A stretch of DNA of 59,181 nt from positions 1 to 59,181 of the forward strand of contig CAKQUI010000001.1 in the NCBI GenBank assembly GCA_934277495.1, written 5' to 3'. Below, piece after piece: positions 25,111 through 33,757 of the stretch. Below the pieces are notes generated by a model. It did no database searches, had not been told where the DNA came from, and saw nothing but the letters and a program-made list of their open reading frames with translations. A program made the position numbers and the translations under genes. This DNA is from an uncultured Clostridia bacterium (GTDB lineage Bacteria; Bacillota; Clostridia; Peptostreptococcales; Anaerovoracaceae). Numbering within the stretch: the stretch's first letter is position 1; every line of letters begins with the position of its first letter.

Positions 25111-25497
25111 ATGAGTATGGTAAAAAAGGTTCTGATAGGTATAACAGCACTGGTGGTAATAGGCGCCTCAGGATTGATGATAAAGGTGAAGATGGATCAT
25201 TCAGGGACAACATATTATACGTGCATAGTCAATGAAGGATTCAAGTCGAGTGAACAGATGGCAGAAAAGAACAAGGATAGCAACATCGTTGAATACAAGT
25301 ACAACGAGCCTGCATTCGATAAGGACGGCAACAGAAAGGAGCTGACCTTTATGAGCTATCAGGATCGTGCTATAAAAAAGGGTGCATATCTTTCAGTAGT
25401 CTACAACGAGAAAAACGGTGTCATAGGATACTCCGAGGTATCAAAGGATGAGATACCGTCGAAGGCAATGGAAGGACTGAAAAAGTATGTTGAATAA
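25111..25497 (+). CDS. YxeA family (DUF1093) protein
   Basis: This 128-residue protein has an N-terminal membrane segment or uncleaved signal (about 5-25) and a small extracellular domain typical of YxeA/DUF1093 (TTYYTCIVNE, KELTFMSYQDRAIKKGAYLSVVYN). YxeA proteins often accompany peptide-detoxifying ABC transporters; their function is unknown. It overlaps the permease gene by 11 bases and is the first gene after the LytTR-type promoter. Ribosome binding site AAAGGAGGAA. Confidence 0.85.
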   Translation: MSMVKKVLIGITALVVIGASGLMIKVKMDHSGTTYYTCIVNEGFKSSEQMAEKNKDSNIVEYKYNEPAFDKDGNRKELTFMSYQDRAIKKGAYLSVVYNEKNGVIGYSEVSKDEIPSKAMEGLKKYVE

Positions 25498-26851
25498 ACT
25501 TGCCATAAGAAATATACGGCATTACATACGCAGCTATATAGTATATCTGATTACTGTAAGCTTTTCATCATGGGCATTCTGCACATTCACAGCCCTTTCA
25601 GGCAGCAGTTATATGGATCAGATGAAAGAGGAAAGCAAAGTCTTTGGGATGTGCTTTGAAATGGGATCATGGATCCTGCTGGCATTCACAGCGATATTCG
25701 TCTGGTATTCCACAGACTTCTTCTTCCAGCAGCGTAAACAGGAATTCGGGATGTATATGCTGATGGGTATAAAACGCCGGAGCATATCATATCTGCTGAT
25801 CGTTGAAACAGTGATCATAGGTATGGCAGCAGTCTGCACAGGGATGCTCGCATCATTTGCAACATCACTGCCTGTGCAGAAAGCTGCATCGGCTTTCATA
25901 GGTCATGATTTCGGAGCAAAAATAATAATACCGGTTTCGGATGCATGTCTTATGCTGCTGAAATATCTGATGGTCTTTGTGATTTTCAGCGTTCTGAACT
26001 GTATTTCGATGAAACGCAGCAGCCTTGTCGATCTTTTCAAGGCGAAGAATATACAGGAAAAACCATTCAGATCATCGATGCTGAAGATGACTGCGGCATT
26101 CATTATACTGGCATCAGGCTTCGTGATGATATTCAATGCGAAAGGTGCAGATACTATGTATCTTCTGCCAGTAGGACTGGGAGCAGTGATAGCAGGCACA
26201 TTCATTGCATTCCTTCAGGAAACTGCAGGAATAGCAGAACGGCTCAGAAGTTCAGAGTTATGTGCATCTAACCTGTCGAATCGGGTGAATGTCACTGGCA
26301 CGATACACAGGCTGCGGCGTAACGCCAGCTCATGGGCTTCTATATCACTTCTTATAGCAGCATCTGTAAGTCTGATGATACTGGTCTGCAGCATATACCA
26401 GTCGACACTTGAGCTCAGAGACCTTCCAGAAGAAGCAGAGCAAGGCATAGAAGAGGTAATTGCGATATACAAAGTATTGCTTATGGTGATAATGACAGTT
26501 GGAGCTGCCCTGATTTCTTCGACGGGAAGCATAATATACTTCAGGACGATTTCAGATCTCAGGGAGGATCGCAGCAGCATGTGGGTGCTGCACTGTATAG
26601 GAGCAGACAGGAGAGAGCTTAACGGTATAATCAGGAAAAAGGTAGGGATTATGTTCATGACGCCGCTTGCTTCCGGAATAATGTATTCGATGCTGTTTGC
26701 AGTGTATGTCTCAAAGCGGAATCTGATGAGCGGTATACAGCCTGTACTGATAAGTGTAACTGTATATGCATTGATTTATCTGGTTTATTATCTGATGTCA
26801 GCGCGTCAGGGAAGGAGTCTGATCGATGAAACGTACAGACGTGCAGAGTAA
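25487..26851 (+). CDS. FtsX-like ABC transporter permease
   Basis: This 454-residue membrane protein has about eight hydrophobic segments, with FtsX-type features (RKQEFGMYMLMGIKRRSI near 85-102; RTISDLREDRSSMWVLHCIG near the end). It is smaller than BceB-type permeases (about 650 aa) and lacks their large extracellular domain. With the ATPase that follows it probably exports or extracts a peptide or lipid at the membrane. The LytTR/GHKL pair downstream may sense the same compound. Confidence 0.82.
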   Translation: MLNKLAIRNIRHYIRSYIVYLITVSFSSWAFCTFTALSGSSYMDQMKEESKVFGMCFEMGSWILLAFTAIFVWYSTDFFFQQRKQEFGMYMLMGIKRRSISYLLIVETVIIGMAAVCTGMLASFATSLPVQKAASAFIGHDFGAKIIIPVSDACLMLLKYLMVFVIFSVLNCISMKRSSLVDLFKAKNIQEKPFRSSMLKMTAAFIILASGFVMIFNAKGADTMYLLPVGLGAVIAGTFIAFLQETAGIAERLRSSELCASNLSNRVNVTGTIHRLRRNASSWASISLLIAASVSLMILVCSIYQSTLELRDLPEEAEQGIEEVIAIYKVLLMVIMTVGAALISSTGSIIYFRTISDLREDRSSMWVLHCIGADRRELNGIIRKKVGIMFMTPLASGIMYSMLFAVYVSKRNLMSGIQPVLISVTVYALIYLVYYLMSARQGRSLIDETYRRAE

Positions 26852-26873
26852 CGGAACAATAAAGGGGGTAATT

Positions 26874-27596
26874 ATGAATAGATCTATTGTTTTGGAAACA
26901 GTAAACCTTGGAAAGATATATAACCAGAAAGTCAATGCATACAGGGCATTGTCAGATGTCAATATAAAGGTGCATAAAGGTGAATTTGTTGGTATAATGG
27001 GACCATCAGGAGCAGGAAAAAGCACACTGCTGAATCTAATATCGACAATAGACAGACCGACAGAAGGCAATGTCCTTATAGAGGGTAATGACGTTTTCGC
27101 TATGAATGAAAACCAGCTTGCTGATTTTCGAAGAAAAAAGCTTGGATTCATTTTTCAGGATTACAACCTTCTCGACCAGATGAATGTATATGAGAATATG
27201 ACGCTGCCGATGGCACTGGCAGGATATTCCGGCAGTACGCAGCATGACAGAGCTGCGAAGCTCAGCAGGATATTCGGTATAGAGAAACTTCTCTATAAAA
27301 AACCTGCGGAACTGTCGGGCGGAGAGAAACAGCGTGTGACGGCGGCAAGAGCAATAATCATGAGCCCGGCGCTTGTCATGGCAGACGAGCCGACAGGTGC
27401 ACTGGATTCGAAATCCAGCCGGAACATGATGGAAGTACTGAAACATATGAATTCAAAATACGGCGTGACAATAGTGATGGTGACACATGATTATTTTGCA
27501 GCAGGATACTGCAGCAGGATTATAGACATAAGGGACGGCAGAGTCTTTGAATCAGGAGAACATAAAAACTCAGGGACAGATGCACCCGGAATATAG
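26874..27596 (+). CDS. ABC transporter ATP-binding protein, MacB/BceA type
   Basis: This 240-residue ATPase has Walker A GPSGAGKST (about 42-50), FQDYNLLDQ at the Q-loop, signature LSGGEKQRV and Walker B ADEPTGALDS. The EPTGALDSK sequence and length are typical of the LolD/MacB/BceA group that partners FtsX permeases. The start at 26874 follows AAAGGGGG; an in-frame ATG at 26826 lies inside the permease gene and is not preferred. Confidence 0.9.
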   Translation: MNRSIVLETVNLGKIYNQKVNAYRALSDVNIKVHKGEFVGIMGPSGAGKSTLLNLISTIDRPTEGNVLIEGNDVFAMNENQLADFRRKKLGFIFQDYNLLDQMNVYENMTLPMALAGYSGSTQHDRAAKLSRIFGIEKLLYKKPAELSGGEKQRVTAARAIIMSPALVMADEPTGALDSKSSRNMMEVLKHMNSKYGVTIVMVTHDYFAAGYCSRIIDIRDGRVFESGEHKNSGTDAPGI

Positions 27597-27640
27597 ATAG
27601 CTGTTACAGATAAAGAACAACCAGATTTAAAATATATAAG

Positions 27641-27675
27641 AACTGCATTCGGGAAAGACATTCCCGGGTGCAGTT
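27641..27675 (+). terminator. Hairpin between the ABC genes and the response regulator
   Basis: AACTGCATTCGGGAA (27641-27655) and TTCCCGGGTGCAGTT (27661-27675) pair with two wobbles around a 5-base loop. The T tail is weak, so partial read-through into the regulator gene is likely. Confidence 0.55.
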
Positions 27676-27702
27676 TGAAGTAGTTTACAAGAAAGAATTA
27701 TT

Positions 27703-28431
27703 ATGCGTATATCTGTATGTGATGACAATATGGCCTTCGCTTCCCGTATAGAGGAAGTGATCATTTACATGAAAATGTGGAATATAGAAACCGAGGTATT
27801 CGTGTCAGGAGAAGAACTTCTCGATTTCTACAATGAAGAGTCGCGGAGCCAGATATATTTTCTGGATGTAGAAATGCCCGGGATAGACGGCATAGAGACA
27901 GCACTTCGCATAAGGGAGCGCGACAGCAGCGCCCTTATAGTATTCATGACACAGTACCATGAACATGTTTATTCTGTTTTTGAGGCAAGACCTTTCCGGT
28001 TTATACGGAAGCCTTTCACAGACGAGGACATAATCAGGACCATAAATGAATGCATATCATATATTGAAGGCTCACAGCAGTATTACTTTTACAGGACCAA
28101 ACGTGCACAGGATCAGGTCCTGTACAGAGAGATCCTTTACTTCGAAGGACGTGGACACAAGATATGCATACACTGCAGAAGCAGGGATCATGAGTGTTAC
28201 GGTAAAATATCGGAAGTAGCATCATCTGTAAATCCGGATATATTCTGCCGTATCCATGTTTCTTTTGTTGTTAATATGGATGCGATCAGAGCTGTCAGTG
28301 ATACGGAGGTAGTGCTCGAAGGTGGGATCTGTCTTCCCGTAAGCAAATCATACCGTAAAAATATCAAAACAAAACATCTCGATTATATGATAAGAAAGAA
28401 CGGGGGTAGTATGAATGGGTTTAACACCTGA
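27703..28431 (+). CDS. LytTR family response regulator
   Basis: This 242-residue regulator has a receiver (CDDN acidic pair, Asp 55 in YFLDVEMPG, Lys in IRKPFTDE) and a C-terminal LytTR domain (about 135-232). It overlaps the histidine kinase gene by 17 bases, so the two form a two-component system. Close paralogue of the regulator at 19150. It probably controls the YxeA/ABC operon through the CCAAAAAT repeats at 24987-25016 and could also act on the pilus promoter. Confidence 0.92.
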   Translation: MRISVCDDNMAFASRIEEVIIYMKMWNIETEVFVSGEELLDFYNEESRSQIYFLDVEMPGIDGIETALRIRERDSSALIVFMTQYHEHVYSVFEARPFRFIRKPFTDEDIIRTINECISYIEGSQQYYFYRTKRAQDQVLYREILYFEGRGHKICIHCRSRDHECYGKISEVASSVNPDIFCRIHVSFVVNMDAIRAVSDTEVVLEGGICLPVSKSYRKNIKTKHLDYMIRKNGGSMNGFNT

Positions 28432-29581
28432 GTTTATTATAATAATATTAGATATGATATGTGCGATAATATTCATAAAAAAGTTTCTTATGAAAAAACG
28501 CGAAGGTAGTATGTATAAAAAAGTATTCATATCTGTGTGTCTGTTTTCTTTTTTTTATTCATGGAATGCACTGCATATAGTTCTTAGTTCGAGGTGCAGC
28601 ACAGAGATGGGTAATACTATAATGCTAATTTTTGAACATATGGTTATATGGGTGGTTATGGTAAGCCTTATAATTATCGATAGCAGATTTTCAAATCTGA
28701 AACCGGGCAAAAATATCACACTCATGATCCTGCTGTATTTCCCTGTCATGAGCATTATATGGAATTTCGGATACAGTTACTACATAGACCCGTCTCTTTC
28801 AGACGTGCAGTATGACAGGTTGAACAGCCACATAGCAATAATAACATGGATACTGTTTGTAATCATGGATTATATGCTTGCGGTATCCTACTACGTGATA
28901 ATGAAATATCAGAATGATCGCATGGAAGGGGAACTTCTGGCACAGCAGTATGAAACTGAAAAACGCCATTATGAGGATATAGAGCAGATGCAGAAATCCG
29001 TACGCGGCATCAGGCACGATCTGAACAATATGCTTCAGACAGCACAGGTGTTGATAGACTCAGGCGATTATGATGGTGTATCAAATCTGATCAACGGTAT
29101 AGGCGAACGTCTTGATCAAAGCAGGAACGTGATGCTGACAGGGAATCCTGCACTTGACAGTATAATAGGACTGAAGCTTTCAAGAGCTTTGGAAAATAAT
29201 ATAAAACTTGAAACTGACATAGATATACCGCCGGGACTTGATCTCAGTTACGAATCGATGGCAACCATATTCGGGAACCTGCTCGACAATGCCATTGAAG
29301 CTCAGGAGGATATGCTTGAAAAAGAGCGATTCATCAAGGTGATGATAAAATATATGAACGATATGATAGTGATATCGATAGCAAACAGATGCAAGTCAGG
29401 CGGATATATGACAGATGGATTCGAAACAACAAAGCTGGATATGGAAAACCACGGATTCGGTGTGCAGAATGTAAGAAACTGTGTCGAACATATGGGGGGA
29501 ACGATACAGTTTGAAAGAGACATGGGCTGGTTCAATGTAAGTATAATACTCTACGGCGTATCAGTCAGAAAAAAAGGGTAA
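28415..29581 (+). CDS. Sensor histidine kinase, GHKL (AgrC-like) family
   Basis: This 388-residue membrane kinase has about five to six N-terminal membrane segments (1-170), a phospho-acceptor H-box GIRHDLNNML (His 201), an N-box GNLLDNAIEA and a G-box HGFGVQNVRNCVEHMGG. All parts needed for autophosphorylation are present, unlike the sensors at 45442-47697. The partner is the LytTR regulator it overlaps. The signal is not obvious; a peptide is typical for AgrC-like sensors, but no AgrB/AgrD gene is seen here. Confidence 0.9.
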   Translation: MGLTPEFIIIILDMICAIIFIKKFLMKKREGSMYKKVFISVCLFSFFYSWNALHIVLSSRCSTEMGNTIMLIFEHMVIWVVMVSLIIIDSRFSNLKPGKNITLMILLYFPVMSIIWNFGYSYYIDPSLSDVQYDRLNSHIAIITWILFVIMDYMLAVSYYVIMKYQNDRMEGELLAQQYETEKRHYEDIEQMQKSVRGIRHDLNNMLQTAQVLIDSGDYDGVSNLINGIGERLDQSRNVMLTGNPALDSIIGLKLSRALENNIKLETDIDIPPGLDLSYESMATIFGNLLDNAIEAQEDMLEKERFIKVMIKYMNDMIVISIANRCKSGGYMTDGFETTKLDMENHGFGVQNVRNCVEHMGGTIQFERDMGWFNVSIILYGVSVRKKG

Positions 29582-29669
29582 TATTACCTGATAGTTTACA
29601 CATGAAACGTCAAGTCAACGAACTTGTATGTAATTAACTGAATATAGAAGATATACAGAATATCTGATC

Positions 29670-29704
29670 AAGCCTCGGGCACACATTGTGCCCGAGGCTT
29701 TTTT
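29670..29704 (+). terminator. Rho-independent terminator of the two-component operon
   Basis: AAGCCTCGGGCACA (29670-29683) and TGTGCCCGAGGCTT (29687-29700) pair perfectly, followed by TTTT. Confidence 0.95.
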
Positions 29705-29840
29705 CCTTGCTTTGAAATTCTGTGCCGTGCACCGTAATCGACTCGAAAATGATGCTGTGAACCGGTTATGACATAGAGTGAGAATTATCATAAAAACACA
29801 AAATCAAGTGTTTTCAATGTTTTCAGCAAATTTTCCTGAT

Positions 29841-29856
29841 TGGCATCATACTTGCT
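29841..29856 (+). promoter_or_regulatory. Sigma-54 (-24/-12) promoter of the kamA operon
   Basis: TGGCATCATACTTGCT has the invariant GG and GC exactly 12 bp apart and matches TGGCA-N6-TTGCW. It lies 77 bases before the kamA ATG. A sigma-54 activator gene (36010) closes the cluster, and the same motif precedes the transporter gene on the other strand (40229-40244). Confidence 0.88.
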
Positions 29857-29932
29857 ATTTATAATGGCAGATCGATGATATTACGTAATCGTACAAACCA
29901 TATCACGCAAATTAATTAAAAGGAGAATTGAA

Positions 29933-31189
29933 ATGGCAAAACAAGATTGGAGAAAAATCCCATTATGGAAAGATGTTACTGAAGAGCAGTGGAATGACTG
30001 GCAATGGCAGGTTTCAAACAGACTTACCACAGTCGAAGAAATAAAACAGGTAATAAATCTCACACCTGAAGAAGAGAACGATATAGCCAAGGTAATGAAT
30101 GGATTCAGAGTAGGTATCACACCTTACTATGCATCCCTGATGGATCCGGATGACCGCAACTGCCCTGTAAGGAAACAAGCAGTACCGGTCATAAATGAAA
30201 CTTTCAAGTCAGCAGAAGACATGCTTGACCCTCTTCACGAAGACGAGGACTCGCCGGCACCTGGACTGACTCACAGATACCCGGACAGAGTGCTTTTCCT
30301 CATTACAGATATGTGCTCGATGTACTGCAGACACTGTACAAGAAGAAGAGTTGCCGGAGAAAACGACAGAGCAAGAAGCAAAGAAGATATAAATGCATGT
30401 ATCGAATATATCAGAAAAACACCGCAGGTAAGAGACGTCGTACTTTCAGGAGGAGACGCTCTGTGCATATCAGACGAGACACTGGAGTATGTCATCAGCG
30501 AACTTCGCAAGATCGATCATGTAGAGATCATCAGAATCGGCTCAAGAACTCCGGTAGTCATGCCTATGAGAATAACAGACAAGCTCTGCAATATGCTCAG
30601 AAAGTACCATCCTGTATGGCTCAACACACACTTCAACCATCCGAAGGAGCTTACTCCGGAAGCAGTAGAAGCATGCCGCAAGCTGGCTGACGCCGGTATA
30701 CCGCTGGGCAATCAGACAGTACTGCTCAGAGGCGTAAACGATGACGTACATGTTATGAGAAGCCTTATGCACAAGCTTGTCCAGAGCAGAGTAAGACCTT
30801 ACTACATCTATCAGTGTGATCTTTCTATGGGTATCAGTCACTTCAGGACACCTGTAGCAAAAGGTATCGAACTCATCGAGTCGCTGAGAGGCCATACTTC
30901 AGGATTCGCAGTACCTACATTCGTTGTAGACGCTCCGGGAGGCGGAGGAAAGACTCCTGTGATGCCGCAGTATATAATTTCCCAGACACCGGGCAAGGTA
31001 ATTCTGAGAAACTACGAAGGTGTAATCACAACATATACTGAGCCTGTGTCTCTGGAACCGGTACCGTGTAGCTATGAAGACTGCAAGAGTTCGAACTATC
31101 ATTATGAAGGTGTTGCCGGCATCGAACAGGGAGACAGGATGTCAATGGAACCTGCGGGACTCCTTCGTCACGAAAGAAATAAAAAATAA
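29933..31189 (+). CDS. kamA: L-lysine 2,3-aminomutase
   Basis: This 418-residue radical-SAM, PLP enzyme converts L-lysine to (S)-beta-lysine. The cluster-binding cysteines are C128, C132 and C135 (CSMYCRHC). The PLP lysine is K340 in GGGGKTPVMP. The two Asp residues that grip the lysine side-chain amine in the Clostridium subterminale enzyme (D293, D330) are present as D296 (YQCDLS) and D333 (VVDAPG). Glutamate 2,3-aminomutases have other residues there, so lysine is the likely substrate. First gene after the sigma-54 promoter; followed after 17 bases by the CoA-transferase genes. No kamDE is found beside it. Confidence 0.94.
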   Translation: MAKQDWRKIPLWKDVTEEQWNDWQWQVSNRLTTVEEIKQVINLTPEEENDIAKVMNGFRVGITPYYASLMDPDDRNCPVRKQAVPVINETFKSAEDMLDPLHEDEDSPAPGLTHRYPDRVLFLITDMCSMYCRHCTRRRVAGENDRARSKEDINACIEYIRKTPQVRDVVLSGGDALCISDETLEYVISELRKIDHVEIIRIGSRTPVVMPMRITDKLCNMLRKYHPVWLNTHFNHPKELTPEAVEACRKLADAGIPLGNQTVLLRGVNDDVHVMRSLMHKLVQSRVRPYYIYQCDLSMGISHFRTPVAKGIELIESLRGHTSGFAVPTFVVDAPGGGGKTPVMPQYIISQTPGKVILRNYEGVITTYTEPVSLEPVPCSYEDCKSSNYHYEGVAGIEQGDRMSMEPAGLLRHERNKK

Positions 31190-31206
31190 AGAAAGGAACA
31201 GCAGAA

Positions 31207-31893
31207 ATGGAAAACAAATTCGGAAAAATCAGGACCATCGAAGAAGCCATGGAATGTATCAAGGACGGATGCACTATCATGATAGGTGGTTTCGGCGGTC
31301 ATGGCTCACCTTATGATCTTTGTCAGGCGATAATAAAGAAAAATGTAAAGGATCTTACGATCATATCAGTGGATGCAGGGGATCCGGATCTTGGTCCTGA
31401 TCATATAATCGGAAACCATCAGTGCAAAAAGCTCATCACAAGTCATATCGGAGCAACGAAGGCTGCAGGAGAGCAGCTCAATGCTGGAGAACTGGAAGTG
31501 GAATTCTGTTCGCAGGGAACACTGGCTGAGAGGATACGAGCAGGCGGTACAGGTCTTGGCGGCATACTTACAGATGTAGGTATGGATACTATGATCGAAT
31601 ACGACAAGCAGAAGATAACTGTTGACGGACAGGAATACCTGCTTGAAACACCTCTGAAAGCTGATGTCGCAATAATCGAAGCAGAGGCTGCCGACGAGTA
31701 CGGCAACCTCGTTTACAGGGGTACATCAAGAGGTCTGAACCCTCTTATGGCAAGAGCCGCCGATATCACTATCGTTGGAGCTAAAAAGATCGTGCCGCTT
31801 GGTGAACTTGAGCCTGAGCACGTTGTAACACCAGGTGCTTATGTAGATATGATAATCGAGGAAAGAGGTGACTGGAAATGGCCATGGCAGTAA
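31207..31893 (+). CDS. 3-oxoacid-type CoA-transferase subunit A (AtoD/ScoA/CtfA-like)
   Basis: This 228-residue alpha subunit of a family I CoA-transferase has the nucleotide/CoA-binding GGFGGHGSP loop near the N-terminus and the later SQGTLAERIRAGGTGLGG motif. It works with the beta subunit downstream, whose start it overlaps by 16 bases. Known members move CoA between acetyl-, acetoacetyl-, butyryl- or related acids. Here the substrate may be a 3-oxo-6-aminohexanoate from lysine, or acetoacetate in butyrate formation; only the family is certain. Ribosome binding site AAAGGAACAG. Confidence 0.92.
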   Translation: MENKFGKIRTIEEAMECIKDGCTIMIGGFGGHGSPYDLCQAIIKKNVKDLTIISVDAGDPDLGPDHIIGNHQCKKLITSHIGATKAAGEQLNAGELEVEFCSQGTLAERIRAGGTGLGGILTDVGMDTMIEYDKQKITVDGQEYLLETPLKADVAIIEAEAADEYGNLVYRGTSRGLNPLMARAADITIVGAKKIVPLGELEPEHVVTPGAYVDMIIEERGDWKWPWQ

Positions 31894-32540
31894 AGGAAAT
31901 GATGGCTAAAAGAGCCGCAGAAGAAATCGTTAATGGAAATGTGGTGAATCTCGGATTCGGAATACCGCAGAAAGTAGTCAATTATATACCAGATGACATG
32001 ACTGTATTCATACATGCAGAAAATGGCATACTGGGAGCAGGTCCGGCAGCGGCAGCAGGCAGTGAGGATCCCGATGTAGTAGACTCCGGCTGTGTAGCGA
32101 TCACAACCGTTCCGGGAGCGAGTTTTTTCGACAGTGCAGATTCATTTGCACTCATCAGATCAGGATGTCTTGATATAACGATCCTTGGAGCTCTTGAAAT
32201 CGGAGAAAACGGCGATCTTGCCAACTGGATGGTGCCTGGCGGCAAGATCCCTGGAATGGGTGGCGCTATGGATCTGGCAAAGAAAGCAAAACGTGTCATA
32301 GCTGTGACCACACATACAGACAAGAAGGGCAATCCTAAGCTCAGGAAAGAATGCAGTATGCCTCTGACGGCTGATAACTGCGTATCGCTGATAATAACTG
32401 ATATCGCAGTTATGAAAGTGACAGAAAAAGGCTATCTGCTGACAGAGCTTTTCGAAGGTCATACAGTTGAAGAAGTCATAGAAAAGACAGATGCACATGT
32501 GGAAGTCGCTGATGATGTAAGAATAATAAACTATAATTGA
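31878..32540 (+). CDS. 3-oxoacid-type CoA-transferase subunit B (AtoA/ScoB/CtfB-like)
   Basis: This 220-residue beta subunit carries the catalytic glutamate, Glu 48, in the family motif ENGILGAGP; this Glu forms the acyl-CoA thioester intermediate. Later motifs (GVMVTTH-like VIAVTTHTDKKGNPK; VKECSMPLT-like) fit the family. It is translationally coupled to the alpha subunit; the ribosome binding site GAGGTG lies within that gene. The pair is followed after 23 bases by the thiolase, which suggests that the CoA ester formed here is cleaved next. Confidence 0.92.
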   Translation: MAMAVKEMMAKRAAEEIVNGNVVNLGFGIPQKVVNYIPDDMTVFIHAENGILGAGPAAAAGSEDPDVVDSGCVAITTVPGASFFDSADSFALIRSGCLDITILGALEIGENGDLANWMVPGGKIPGMGGAMDLAKKAKRVIAVTTHTDKKGNPKLRKECSMPLTADNCVSLIITDIAVMKVTEKGYLLTELFEGHTVEEVIEKTDAHVEVADDVRIINYN

Positions 32541-32563
32541 TTTATAAAAAGGAGAAATGTAAA

Positions 32564-33736
32564 ATGGAAAAGAGAAAGGCTGTAATAATTTCCGCTGCAA
32601 GAACACCGGTAGGAAGACTGGGGGGAAATCTCAAAAAGTTCGAAGGATACCAGCTGGGAGCGATGGCTGTCAAGGAAGCTGTCAGAAGAGCAGGTATAGA
32701 TCCTGCTGAGATCGTTGAAGTCTACATGGGAAATGCAGAAGGTGCTCCGGGCAACCTCGGCAGATGCGTTGCGCTTGAGGCAGGGCTTCCGGAATCTGTT
32801 CCGGGAATACAGCTTGATCGTCAGTGTGCATCAGGTCTTGAAGCTATAAATATGGCAGCTGCTATGATCGAGAGCGGACACGGCGACGTATATGTTGCAG
32901 GTGGTGCGGAGAGTGAAACAAACAATCCGTATTTCATGAGCAAATCCAAGAAAGCATTCAGCTACAGCTATCCGAGCTTCTCTTATGTAATGATGGTGCC
33001 GCCTGGATTCGAAGGCAACGATATGGGTGAAACAGCGGAGAAAGTGATGGATATGTATCCAGGCATTACAAGAGAAGATCTGGATAAATTCGCTTACGAG
33101 TCTCATCAGAGGGCTAAAAGAGCTACTGAAAATGGGGTATTCAAAGAACAGATCGTGCCTGTTACATTCAAAAACAAAGGCAAGGAAGTAACTATAGACA
33201 CAGATGAAGACCCTACGGCTGACTCAACACTTGAAGATCTGGCAAATGCAAGAGCTGTATTCAGAAAGAATGGTCGTGTAACAGCTGGAAACAGCTGTCC
33301 TCAGAACGATGCCGGTGCAGCAGTCGTAGTAGTGTCAGAAGACAAGGCAAAGGAACTGGGCAAAAAGCCACTGCTGGAGATCGTTGATTTCGCATCTGCA
33401 GGACTCGATCCGGGTGTAATGGGTCTGGGACCGATCCACGCAGTAAGAAAGCTGCTCGACAAGACAGGTGTTTCACTGGATCAGATCGAATTTATCGAGC
33501 TCAATGAAGCTTTCGCATCACAGGCTATCGCATGTATCAGAGAACTGGGACTTGATCCTGCGAGAGTCAACCCGAACGGTGGAGCTATAGCACTGGGTCA
33601 CCCTCTGGGTGCTACAGGTGCATTCCTTACAACAAAGGCGGCTTATGCAATGCAGAATGCTGAAAGAGAATACTGCATCGTGACTATGTGTGTAGGCGGC
33701 GGCGAAGGTGCGGCAGCACTGTTCAGAAGACCATAA
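32564..33736 (+). CDS. Thiolase (acetyl-CoA acyltransferase family)
   Basis: This 390-residue thiolase has the nucleophilic Cys 88 (DRQCASG), His 346 (ALGHPLGATG) and second Cys 376 (TMCVGGGEG). The length matches biosynthetic/degradative 3-oxoacyl-CoA thiolases. It cleaves a 3-oxoacyl-CoA with CoA, releasing acetyl-CoA. In this operon a plausible substrate is 6-amino-3-oxohexanoyl-CoA, giving acetyl-CoA and 4-aminobutanoyl-CoA; acetoacetyl-CoA is the conservative alternative. The start at 32564 follows AAAAGGAG; an in-frame ATG at 32537 overlaps the previous gene and has no binding site. Confidence 0.92.
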   Translation: MEKRKAVIISAARTPVGRLGGNLKKFEGYQLGAMAVKEAVRRAGIDPAEIVEVYMGNAEGAPGNLGRCVALEAGLPESVPGIQLDRQCASGLEAINMAAAMIESGHGDVYVAGGAESETNNPYFMSKSKKAFSYSYPSFSYVMMVPPGFEGNDMGETAEKVMDMYPGITREDLDKFAYESHQRAKRATENGVFKEQIVPVTFKNKGKEVTIDTDEDPTADSTLEDLANARAVFRKNGRVTAGNSCPQNDAGAAVVVVSEDKAKELGKKPLLEIVDFASAGLDPGVMGLGPIHAVRKLLDKTGVSLDQIEFIELNEAFASQAIACIRELGLDPARVNPNGGAIALGHPLGATGAFLTTKAAYAMQNAEREYCIVTMCVGGGEGAAALFRRP

Positions 33737-33757
33737 GAAACGAAAGGAGACGTTCAG

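Larger units (their letters stand above)
29582..29932. other. Intergenic region before kamA
   Basis: It holds the terminator at 29670-29704, an imperfectly placed inverted repeat AAAACAC (29793-29799)/GTGTTTT (29809-29815) that might serve as an activator site, and the sigma-54 promoter at 29841-29856. No small gene was seen. Confidence 0.7.

Noticed and set aside
27641..27675. Operator for the response regulator at 27703
   Set aside because: It is an inverted, not direct, repeat right after the ABC operon, and behaves better as a terminator-like stem.
29933..31189. Glutamate or arginine 2,3-aminomutase instead of lysine
   Set aside because: Both Asp residues that bind the lysine side-chain amine are present (D296, D333).
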